From: JBDFMH01 sp047238125
Lineage (GTDB): Bacteria > Pseudomonadota > Alphaproteobacteria > Sphingomonadales > Sphingomonadaceae
Length of the DNA: 64,000 bases
Direction of reading: 5' to 3'
Assembly: GCF_047238125.1 (NCBI RefSeq)
Contig: NZ_JBDFMH010000001.1
Coordinates: 3,410,001-3,474,000 of the forward strand
Part shown: positions 44,101 through 50,468 of the stretch, one piece after another
Numbering within the stretch: the stretch's first letter is position 1
How the letters are laid out: each line of letters begins with the position of its first letter
Position numbers and translations under genes: made by a program
Notes under the pieces: generated by a model
Database searches by the model: none
Told to the model about the DNA's origin: nothing
What the model saw: only the letters and a program-made list of their open reading frames with translations

Positions 44101-44147
44101 CGATTGCCGCGCACCCAGCCGCCGCCGCTGCCGCCACCGCCGCTCAT
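41103..44147 (-). CDS. Large effector-like protein with C-terminal zinc-metallopeptidase domain
   Basis: This is a 1014-residue protein. Residues 1-20 are Gly-rich. Residues 29-75 hold two 24-residue proline-rich repeats (TTPWRSAEPTAWSD..., TTPWQSAEPSAWSD...). Two Ig-like repeats follow (~155-255 and ~285-375; LAGMDLYVRP, RAGVKLWARG). After a long middle region the C-terminus has HECGH at 937-941, GWHC at 967-970, CVM at 981-983 and FCEVCH at 997-1002. This His/Cys layout resembles zinc peptidases coded beside VgrG/PAAR in type VI secretion loci (recalled resemblance). No signal peptide is seen. It overlaps both neighbours by ATGA. Substrate and export route are unknown. Confidence 0.72.
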   Translation of the reverse strand: MSGGGGSGGGWVRGNRPGQPPAAPAQPATTPWRSAEPTAWSDAPPPVPPKPQTTPWQSAEPSAWSDPPPPVPPKPAWKPAVPNKPVLDALQRAQATLPANSVASPVQTCPYRLKEKVTPRISGVDRLKRRRADIPKSENGKITLKVERTWQNLGYTLDGTGTLTPAPGGCDLFTDPGFTNPVAGPLTYPVSKLLAGMDLYVRPADRDGASATFTLALSDARDDRIIVDAAVSHSVTIEDVGVVRPTIKTEYKVAMLDQALYTFQRPGEPKLEPDPTRIELGLDNHDPRYTGHGTFQPGGKSRLFLDPTCRTLATNLKFTADQLRAGVKLWARGLTQGVIDMTLTLSPSTDPMVEAGPPATETFGVARLAMKLSHYDDAATKPAKRPHDDAGLVQQVMTDADKVAGRRLLSVQRAAHASRAKVEVLKLEAGDWPAGSDAHMIVIDQFRRASGGGSRILKLFDAEKGGNEVALPLQIGVPALKAAPKTYWVEGASAGSDWSDCGLEVGMDRTDPPPIPKIPKHYGDFGRFTVIEVVSADLTPIAERLEDDGAAAGSKKYTMWTNLKKGGAGREVEVEAKIHPPLSGLKLYFRWVADAANRKTNNGVDLDEMWPRIDGSWTKAQAIKFDWFDTLTRGADKHRTAITNHGSAKCKLVTARYGGDKAKIGIYISQDPQQGQHEAGDALHAQEPPQFNTVEVRRKFWIQLIQAAGSPALSTAAATANFDAVRATMITKPQLDLSDADMRRIPNSRFVGYMINEGAGNGMQTMISNLNKDKFYTRYKPAALTLPVAIGDAQWDLNGRDERVTVVLANRLAGAFPITERTTHCLSSPAINGKPLFRSGSYELFKYDHAAAQWTLAKRGKVRESHVFVDPNRTSVFDVSVNDPTDTGSGSLITNQHYITITLNLQCAAGPYAGESQNQRIITIRQADRQFNDTIVHECGHAFRQVINPGNQLPQGPTHPNSQLGQGWHCFHHEAGELRNCVMDPVVQSDADGIHRFCEVCHGFMVIEEMSDVQ

Positions 44148-44500
44148 CTGCCGCGTTCCTCGGCCGCGATCATGTGATCGGCCATCCACCGCATCTTCAC
44201 ACGGCCATCGACGTCGAGCGCCAATAGTTGTTGGAGCCGGGCCTGTTCGGGGGTGGCCGCAAAATCCGGGCCGTAGAGCAGCGTCAGCGTGAGATAGAGG
44301 CCGACCGACTGTTCATCTTCCATCCCATGGCGGGCCGCGGCGGCCATGCCCTGTTCGACGAAGGCGTGCAGCCCCGCCGGGCCGAGTGCGCTGGTCTCCT
44401 GCGGATGCCCGTCGGTCAGGAATTGCCCGAGCCGCGCAATCAGGCGGTCCCGATAGCCGATCGACACCGCCGCCATCTGCGCTTCGGAGACGGTCAGCAC
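44144..44500 (-). CDS. Small adaptor-like protein, first gene of the cassette
   Basis: This is a 118-residue, largely helical, soluble protein starting VLTVSEAQMAAVSIGYRDRL, with GMEDEQSVGLYLTLTLLYG later. This pattern (LxIxxxQM near the start, then a GIxxExDVxxYLxL-like segment) resembles short proteins often coded next to type VI effectors and VgrG proteins. A chaperone or adaptor role is an inference. The start GTG at 44500 follows AGGAAGGGG; an upstream ATG at 44563 would add a poorly conserved arginine-rich stretch. Its stop overlaps the large gene's ATG. Confidence 0.62.
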   Translation of the reverse strand: MLTVSEAQMAAVSIGYRDRLIARLGQFLTDGHPQETSALGPAGLHAFVEQGMAAAARHGMEDEQSVGLYLTLTLLYGPDFAATPEQARLQQLLALDVDGRVKMRWMADHMIAAEERGR

Positions 44501-44635
44501 GCTCGATCCCCTTCCTGCCCGGGCCGACGGAACCGGGAGCATAGCCCGTAAAGCCGCAATCATGCCAGACCCTAGCCAAAGTTCTCTTGGGCGAAGTGAT
44601 CGTCGGCACAGCCGTTACGACCGAACCGGATCCGG

Positions 44636-45748
44636 CTAGAAAGTAGAGTGCAGCAGCGGTGCGAGACGAATCACGAGATCGACTTCGCGCCGCACGCCGA
44701 TCTTAGCAAAGATCGTCTTCAGCTGGGTGCGTACCGTTTGCACGGACACGCCGCGCGCCGCCGCGATGCTCTCGCGATCGTCGCCAGCCGCCAGCCGCAG
44801 TACGATATCGGCCTCGGCACGCGACAGGCCGTGCGCGTCTCGCAACAGATCGAACCGTGCCGCATGCAATCGCCCGCTGCCGCGCAGCACCAGCAGCAGG
44901 CTCGGCCGATAACCCAGGCTCCAGGGCTGGCGCGGCAACCGGCTGACATCGACGACCAGCATCTCGTCGTCGGGGCCGCCACGCAGCAGCAGGCTGGTCA
45001 TCGGCTGATCGCCCGTATCCAGCATGCGTCGGACCGCGTGATCCAGGGCCACGCCATCGGCGCGCGGCGCGGCCGCCAGCCGATCATCCGCGATTCGCAG
45101 CCGCCCGCATGACAGCAGCCGCTGCGCAGCCGGCGTGTAGGCGGCGACACGGCCCAGCCCATCGAGCACGAATACGGCAGCGTCCAGCGTTTCGAAGGCC
45201 CCCGCGACCAGCGCCGCACCGCGATGTTCCAATGCGGATTGGATCCGCACCGCCGCCCGGGCATGGCCCGCGATTCCCGCGAACATCCGGCGCTGTTCCG
45301 GGGTGGTCCGCCCGTCGCTCGCGGTGCGCAGCACGGCCAAGCCGATCAGGCCGTGGCGGTCGACCTGAAGCGCCGACTGGCAACCGAACGGGATGTCGTT
45401 GTCACGCGCGAAATCGGCATAGATGTCGCCATGGATGTCCGGCATGACGCGGTCATAATCATCCTCGTGCACCACTTCCATGACGGCCGCACGCTGCGAG
45501 GCGGCCACCCGCGGATTGACCGCAGGGCTGCCGCCATCGATCTCCACGAATTCGCGCAACGCCTTTTCGGGAAAGCCGGTGACCCAGTTGAACGGGATAT
45601 TGGCCGAACCACCGATGCCGACGAGCTGCGCGCGGTTCGATCCCGTAGCATCGGCCAGCGCCTGCAGTGCGGGCATCCACAACGCATCGTCCAGCGCCGC
45701 GGCCGCGAAAGCATCGCCAACCGCTGCCAGCACGATTTCGTTACGCAT
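44636..45748 (-). CDS. LuxR-family transcriptional regulator
   Basis: This is a 370-residue regulator. The C-terminal LuxR/GerE helix-turn-helix covers ~305-365 (LSRAEADIVLRLAAGDDRES, VSVQTVRTQLKTIFAKIGVR). A PAS-like segment (~185-215, AGAFETLDAAVFVLDGLGRV) precedes it, and the N-terminal ~170 residues look like a sensor domain (VTGFPEKALREFVEIDGG). There is no receiver domain or acyl-homoserine-lactone motif. It is divergent from the amino-acid permease and upstream of the effector-like cassette on the same strand; either could be its target. Confidence 0.83.
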   Translation of the reverse strand: MRNEIVLAAVGDAFAAAALDDALWMPALQALADATGSNRAQLVGIGGSANIPFNWVTGFPEKALREFVEIDGGSPAVNPRVAASQRAAVMEVVHEDDYDRVMPDIHGDIYADFARDNDIPFGCQSALQVDRHGLIGLAVLRTASDGRTTPEQRRMFAGIAGHARAAVRIQSALEHRGAALVAGAFETLDAAVFVLDGLGRVAAYTPAAQRLLSCGRLRIADDRLAAAPRADGVALDHAVRRMLDTGDQPMTSLLLRGGPDDEMLVVDVSRLPRQPWSLGYRPSLLLVLRGSGRLHAARFDLLRDAHGLSRAEADIVLRLAAGDDRESIAAARGVSVQTVRTQLKTIFAKIGVRREVDLVIRLAPLLHSTF

Positions 45749-46021
45749 CACGACCACGAAAGGCGACCCATGACGAAGCGCTAGAAAAGAAACAGTGCAA
45801 CCGCAACTAAATGCATGTCCCGACTTCGCACACTTGCCGATACTTACCGCAAACGGGGGATGTGCGGTTCGGTTCGAATCGATAGGCGCGTGTTGCGACC
45901 CACACTGGGCGGCGGCGGCACCGTTCGCCGCCGCCCTTTTTGCACCACCACCACGGCTCGGCGATGGACCTGCCGAGCAATCTGCGGCACCCATCGCGCA
46001 ACGAAGATGCGAGGGGCAGTT
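45749..46021 (+). promoter_or_regulatory. Permease leader / divergent regulatory region
   Basis: This is a 273-bp gene-free region between the LuxR regulator and the permease. It holds an AT-rich patch (45782-45815) that could carry promoters for both, the intrinsic terminator at 45907-45941, and GAGGGG at 46011 as the ribosome site of the permease. Any transcript starting upstream must read through the terminator, so it behaves like an attenuated leader or a separate small RNA gene. An in-frame open stretch from about 45815 reaches the permease but is arginine-rich and unlikely to be translated. Confidence 0.45.
45907..45941 (+). terminator. Strong intrinsic terminator in the permease leader
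   Basis: An 11-bp stem (45907-45917 with 45926-45936), perfectly paired and GC-only, has an 8-base loop and is followed by TTTTT. It stands 81 bases before the permease start codon on the same strand, with no coding gene before it on that strand. Confidence 0.8.
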
Positions 46022-47452
46022 ATGGGCGTATTGGGGGTCCGCAAGACGATCGGCGGGGAGGGTGCGACCCATGGCGGCCAGCAGTTGCGCCGCACGCTGG
46101 GATGGCCGCATCTCGTTGCGCTCGGCGTCGGCGCGATCGTCGGCACAGGCATCCTGACCCTGATCGGCGTGGGGGCCGGCATGGCCGGCCCCGCGGTGAT
46201 CATCTCGTTCGCGGTCGCCGGGCTGATCTGCGCCTGTGCCGCGCTGGCCTATGCCGAGATGGCGACAATGATCCCGGCATCGGGCAGCGCCTATACCTAC
46301 AGCTATGTCGTGATCGGAGAGCGGATCGCCTGGATCATCGGCTGGAGCCTGATCCTGGAATATACGCTGGTCGTTAGCGCAGTCGCAGTCGGATGGTCGG
46401 GCTACGCAGCGCCGCTGCTGCGGGACTGGCTGGGCATGCCAATGGCGCTGATGCAGGGGCCCGAACTGGGCGGCATCATCAACCTGCCCGCGATCTTCAT
46501 CATCCTCGTCGTGGCTGGCATGCTGATGCTGGGCACAAAGGAAAGCGCCACCGTCAACGCGCTGCTGGTGGCCGTGAAGATCGTGGCGCTGATCGTGTTT
46601 GTGGCGGTCGCACTGCCCTATTTCGATGCGGCCAATCTCGAGCCGTTCAGCCCGTATGGCTTCGCCAAGCATGCGGTAGAGGGGGCGGACGGGAAGATCG
46701 TCGAGCGGGGTGTGATGGCGGCAGCGGCGATCATCTTCTTCGCCTTCTACGGGTTCGATGCAATAGCCACCGCAGCCGAGGAGACCAAGAATCCGGGTCG
46801 CGACCTGAAGATCGGCATCGTCGGATCGATGATCGCCTGCGTGATCATCTACATGGGCGTGGCCGCGGCCGCGGTCGGCGCGATCAGCTTCACCCGTTTC
46901 GCTGGCAGCCCGGAGCCGCTGGCGCTGATCCTGCGCGAGATCGGCCAGCCCGGCGCGGCGCGCTATCTGGCGGCATCGGCGGTGATCGCGTTGCCAACCG
47001 TGATCCTGGCCTTCTTCTACGGGCAGAGCCGCATCTTCCTGGTGATGGCGCGCGACGGCATGCTACCGGCCGGGCTGGCGAAGATCTCGCCACGCGGAAC
47101 ACCGGTGCGGATCACGCTGTTCACCGCGCTGCTCGTCGCGGTTCTGGCCGGCATCGTGCCGCTGGGCGAGCTGGCCGCGCTGGCCAATGCCGGTACGCTG
47201 GCAGCGTTCGTCGCGGTATCCGCCTGCATGTTGATCATGCGTCGTCGCGATCCGGAAGCGCCGCGGACATTCCGTACGCCTGCACCCTGGATCGTGGGCG
47301 GAATCGCGATCCTAGGTTGCGTCTATCTGTTCCTGAACCTGCCTGTGAAAACGCAGACATGGTTCCTGATCTGGAACGTGGCCGGCGCGATGATCTACCT
47401 GATATGGGGGGCGGCGGGCGCGCGCCGCCGCCGCGATCAGGCCAAGGCGTAA
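46022..47452 (+). CDS. APC-family amino-acid permease
   Basis: This is a 476-residue inner-membrane transporter with about twelve hydrophobic helices. The family signatures are clear: GVGAIVGTGILTL in helix 1, ALAYAEMATMIPASGSAYTY in helices 2-3 and FYGFDAIATAAEETKNPGRD. The C-terminal RTPAPWIVGGIAILGC matches the cationic amino-acid transporter (CAT/YfnA) branch, so an amino-acid/proton symporter is likely. ATG at 46022 follows GAGGGG by five bases. The 3' end overlaps the convergent thpR by 16 bases. Confidence 0.9.
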   Translation: MGVLGVRKTIGGEGATHGGQQLRRTLGWPHLVALGVGAIVGTGILTLIGVGAGMAGPAVIISFAVAGLICACAALAYAEMATMIPASGSAYTYSYVVIGERIAWIIGWSLILEYTLVVSAVAVGWSGYAAPLLRDWLGMPMALMQGPELGGIINLPAIFIILVVAGMLMLGTKESATVNALLVAVKIVALIVFVAVALPYFDAANLEPFSPYGFAKHAVEGADGKIVERGVMAAAAIIFFAFYGFDAIATAAEETKNPGRDLKIGIVGSMIACVIIYMGVAAAAVGAISFTRFAGSPEPLALILREIGQPGAARYLAASAVIALPTVILAFFYGQSRIFLVMARDGMLPAGLAKISPRGTPVRITLFTALLVAVLAGIVPLGELAALANAGTLAAFVAVSACMLIMRRRDPEAPRTFRTPAPWIVGGIAILGCVYLFLNLPVKTQTWFLIWNVAGAMIYLIWGAAGARRRRDQAKA

Positions 47453-47970
47453 CGCGTAACGGGCTCGTACCAGGCACCATCGTGGCCGAGATGGCTTTCG
47501 TAGAGCAGGAAATGGTCGACGCGGAACGGCGGGCTGCCAAGACCCGCCAGCATCTCTAGCGGCGGATGGACGGGCGCCGCGCCTCGGCCGAAGCGGGCGA
47601 GCGTGATATGCGGCAGATAGGACCGCCCTTCGGGCGCGACGCCGGCCGCGATCAGCGCACGATCAATCTTTGCGTGCAGGGCTGCCAGCGGCTCACGCGG
47701 GGCGACACCGGCCCAGAGCGTATCGATCCGGCCCTTGCGGTCGAACGTGCCGGCCCCTTCGATCCGCAGCTCGACCGGCGGATGGCGGACGCGGGCAAGC
47801 GCTTGGGCGATGTCATCGCCGGTGCGGCTGTCCACCTCGCCGATGTAGCGCAGCGTGCAGTGCAGCTGACCATCGTCCTGCCAGCGCGCACCAGGCACGC
47901 CGCCCATCGCCGCGATCAGCAGCGCGCGGAGCGAGGCAGGCGGGCGCAGGGCGACGAACAGACGATGCAT
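47437..47970 (-). CDS. thpR: RNA 2',3'-cyclic phosphodiesterase (2H family)
   Basis: This is a 177-residue LigT/ThpR-type enzyme with the two catalytic HxTx motifs at 37-40 (HCTL) and 121-124 (HITL), and the conserved MHRLFVALRPP start. It opens 2',3'-cyclic phosphates on RNA ends; in vitro it can ligate tRNA halves. The ATG at 47970 gives the family N-terminus. It is convergent with the permease gene, with overlapping 3' ends. Confidence 0.92.
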   Translation of the reverse strand: MHRLFVALRPPASLRALLIAAMGGVPGARWQDDGQLHCTLRYIGEVDSRTGDDIAQALARVRHPPVELRIEGAGTFDRKGRIDTLWAGVAPREPLAALHAKIDRALIAAGVAPEGRSYLPHITLARFGRGAAPVHPPLEMLAGLGSPPFRVDHFLLYESHLGHDGAWYEPVTRYALA

Positions 47971-48097
47971 GACAGCTTTCGGCAACAAAACGTTACAAGA
48001 ACGGTGCGGGCGGCTCCGCTTGAAAAGGCACGTGATTGCGCCGATATCTGCACCATGCCAGCCCCATATTGGGGAAGGCGAGAGGAGTTTGATAGAG

Positions 48098-48832
48098 ATG
48101 GCAAACTGGTCTGACCCCAGAGCGACCGCCCAGGCGCGTGCCGCCGGTGTCGGCGCGCGGGATACCGCCGTCGATGCGGGGCTCCGGTCCTACATGCTCT
48201 CGGTCTATAACTACATGGCCTCGGGCGTTCTGCTGACCGGCATCGTGGCTTACGGTTTCGCCGTGTCCGGCATGGCCGAGGCGATCTTCGTCAGCGGCGG
48301 CGCCCTGCGCTACGTCGTGATGTTCGCGCCGCTGCTGTTCGTGCTGGCGCTCAGCTTCGGCATCAATCGCATGTCCACCTTCGCCGCGCAGGCGACCTTC
48401 TGGGCATTCGCGGTGGTGATGGGCATTTCGATGTCGTACATCTTTCTGGTGTTCACCGGGGGGTCGATCGCCACGACCTTCTTTGCGGTGGCGGTCGCGT
48501 TCGCGGCGCTCAGCCTCTATGGCTACACCACCAAGCGTGATCTGTCCGGCTTCGGCACCTTCCTGATCATGGGCGTGGTCGGCCTGCTGGTGGCGTCGCT
48601 GTTGAACCTGTTCCTGAAGTCGCCGGCGCTGATGTTCGCGATCTCCGGGATCGGTGTGCTGCTGTTCGCCGGCCTCACCGCCTACGACACGCAGAAGATC
48701 AAGAGCATCTACTTCGCCGTGCAGGGAACCGATTTCTACGGAAAGTCGATCGTCCTCGGCGCGCTGACGCTCTACCTGGACTTCATCAACATGTTCACCT
48801 TTTTGCTGAACTTCACCGGCAGCCGCGACTGA
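48098..48832 (+). CDS. Bax inhibitor-1 / YccA family membrane protein
   Basis: This is a 244-residue protein with seven hydrophobic helices and the family motif ISGIGVLLFAGLTAYDTQKI near helix 6, where conserved aspartates form the pH-sensitive di-aspartyl latch of BI-1 channels. Bacterial members (YbhL, YccA, BsYetJ) act in calcium leak or in control of membrane proteolysis. The ATG at 48098 follows AGGAG by about 11 bases. A strong terminator follows the stop. Confidence 0.92.
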   Translation: MANWSDPRATAQARAAGVGARDTAVDAGLRSYMLSVYNYMASGVLLTGIVAYGFAVSGMAEAIFVSGGALRYVVMFAPLLFVLALSFGINRMSTFAAQATFWAFAVVMGISMSYIFLVFTGGSIATTFFAVAVAFAALSLYGYTTKRDLSGFGTFLIMGVVGLLVASLLNLFLKSPALMFAISGIGVLLFAGLTAYDTQKIKSIYFAVQGTDFYGKSIVLGALTLYLDFINMFTFLLNFTGSRD

Positions 48833-48858
48833 TACCAGCGCGAAACGGACGCGAAACG

Positions 48859-48887
48859 GCCCGGCGGAGCGATCCGCCGGGCTTTTT
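48859..48887 (+). terminator. Intrinsic terminator after the Bax-inhibitor gene
   Basis: A 10-bp perfect stem GCCCGGCGGA/TCCGCCGGGC with GCGA tetraloop (48859-48882) is followed by TTTTT. It lies between the BI-1 gene and the convergent glutathione transferase gene. Confidence 0.9.
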
Positions 48888-48899
48888 CATGTCCGTGGC

Positions 48900-49520
48900 T
48901 CAACCATCTTTTTGCGGGATCAGCGCATCGTCGATCTCGTTAGCGCGGACATGGGCCGGACGCGCGAAATGCCGCCCGACATAGTCCGTGAACACCGGCC
49001 GGCTCTCGATCGAATTGAACATCATCGCCCAGCCAAGATGCGATGCGATGTAGAGATCGGCTGCGCTGAACCTGTCTCCCGCGATGAACTCGCGGCCGGC
49101 CAGCGCGCCTTCCAGCGTATCGACGACCCGGCCAAGATCGCCATAGCCGACCATCGCCTTCTTGTCGTCGGGCACCACGATGCCCAGCGCCTTGTCCGTC
49201 GTCGCGGCTTCGATCGGGCCGGCCCCGAAGAACAGCCAGCGATAATAGGCCGCGCGATCGTCCAGGGGAGGGGCCAGGCCTACCTGCGGGAATGCATCGG
49301 CCAGATAGGCGCATACCGCCGCGCACTCGGTCACCACCCGATCGCCATGCTGGATCGTCGGCACCTTGTGCATCGGATTGATGGCCTTCAGCGCGGGGTT
49401 CTCCACGCCCCACTCCACGATCACCGTGTCGTAGGGCTGCCCGACTTCCTCCAGCATCCAGCGCGCAATCCGTCCCCGCGACATCGGGTTGGTATAGAAG
49501 GTCAGCGTATCGGCCATCAT
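48900..49520 (-). CDS. Glutathione S-transferase family protein
   Basis: This is a 206-residue GST. The thioredoxin-like N-terminal domain (~4-80) starts TLTFYTNPMSRGRIARWMLE, with the cis-Pro KVPTIQHGD and the TECAAVCAYLADAFP turn. The helical C-terminal domain contains FIAGDRFSAADLYIASHLGW, the usual N-capping box. It conjugates or reduces small electrophiles using glutathione; the substrate is unknown. Two ATGs (49520 and 49517) both follow AAGGGAGA. Confidence 0.88.
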   Translation of the reverse strand: MMADTLTFYTNPMSRGRIARWMLEEVGQPYDTVIVEWGVENPALKAINPMHKVPTIQHGDRVVTECAAVCAYLADAFPQVGLAPPLDDRAAYYRWLFFGAGPIEAATTDKALGIVVPDDKKAMVGYGDLGRVVDTLEGALAGREFIAGDRFSAADLYIASHLGWAMMFNSIESRPVFTDYVGRHFARPAHVRANEIDDALIPQKDG

Positions 49521-49567
49521 CCGTCTCCCTTGGATCGATGAGAACGTATCAGGAACGATCGAGCGTG

Positions 49568-50455
49568 TCAGCCTTTCAGTCTGGTCCGCAGGAATGCAGT
49601 CGTCCGCCCCCAGGCCAGGTCGGCCGCTGCCTTGTTGTACCGCTCGGCAGAGGTGTCGTTATTGAACGCATGGTTGGCACCGGGATAGAAATAGGCCTCG
49701 GTGGGCACGCCTGCGGCCTTGAGCGCATCGATCCAGGGCTGGGCGGTCTTGTTCACGCGCTCGTCGATGCCGGCATAGTGGAGCAGCATCGCGGCCTTGA
49801 CCTGTTTGGCTTCGGCCGGATCTGGGGCGGGCCCATAATAGGGCACCGCCGCAGCGAGCGCCGTGCCGCTGGCGACGGCCAGCCGGTTGGTCAGCGCGCC
49901 GCCCCAGCAGAACCCCATCGCGGCGACCTTGCCGGTGGAATAGCGGTGCGTCCGCAGCCAGCGCACCGTGGCCGCGCCATCGGCCACAGCTTGCGCCAGA
50001 TCGAGCTTGCCGATCGCCTCGCGAGCGAGATTCTCATCGGTCGGCGTGCCGCCCGCGATCGACAGGAAATCGGGCGCCAGGGCGATATAGCCTTCCAGCG
50101 CAACCCGCCGGGCGACATCGCGGATATGCTCCGTCAGGCCACGATTCTCATGGATCACGATCACGACCGGCAGCTTGCCACGGGCCTTGGCCGGCAGCGC
50201 CATATAGCCCTTCATCTCCCGCCCGGCCGCGACCGCCCAGGTCACGGCGGATGTCTTGAGCCGCTTGTCGTCCGCCGGCACGATCGCTGCCGCTGCCGGG
50301 CTGGCGGCGATCGCGGCCGCCAGGGCGTTGGCGGCGGCGGCTGACCCGGCGAGCTTCGTCAGATCCGCCATGAAGGCGCGACGATCATGGGTCTCGTGCG
50401 TGAAGCGGTCATACAGCGCGATTGCGCGCGCCTTCAGGTCGGGGCCGTCGGTCAT
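49568..50455 (-). CDS. Dienelactone hydrolase family protein
   Basis: This is a 295-residue alpha/beta-hydrolase. An N-terminal helical stretch (~1-75) precedes the DLH domain: HENRGLTEHIRDVARR, nucleophile Cys in GFCWGG and catalytic His in NHAFNNDTS. This Cys-Asp-His triad is typical for carboxymethylenebutenolidase-like enzymes, but many such proteins have other ester or lactone substrates. GAGGAACGGG lies before the ATG. The S9 peptidase gene ends 13 bases upstream on the same strand, so the two may be co-transcribed. Confidence 0.87.
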   Translation of the reverse strand: MTDGPDLKARAIALYDRFTHETHDRRAFMADLTKLAGSAAAANALAAAIAASPAAAAIVPADDKRLKTSAVTWAVAAGREMKGYMALPAKARGKLPVVIVIHENRGLTEHIRDVARRVALEGYIALAPDFLSIAGGTPTDENLAREAIGKLDLAQAVADGAATVRWLRTHRYSTGKVAAMGFCWGGALTNRLAVASGTALAAAVPYYGPAPDPAEAKQVKAAMLLHYAGIDERVNKTAQPWIDALKAAGVPTEAYFYPGANHAFNNDTSAERYNKAAADLAWGRTTAFLRTRLKG

Positions 50456-50468
50456 GTCCCGTTCCTCC

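Noticed and set aside
45866..45885. GGTTCGAATC, resembling a tRNA T-loop
   Set aside because: Flanking bases do not form a T-stem, and no anticodon arm or acceptor pairing is present.
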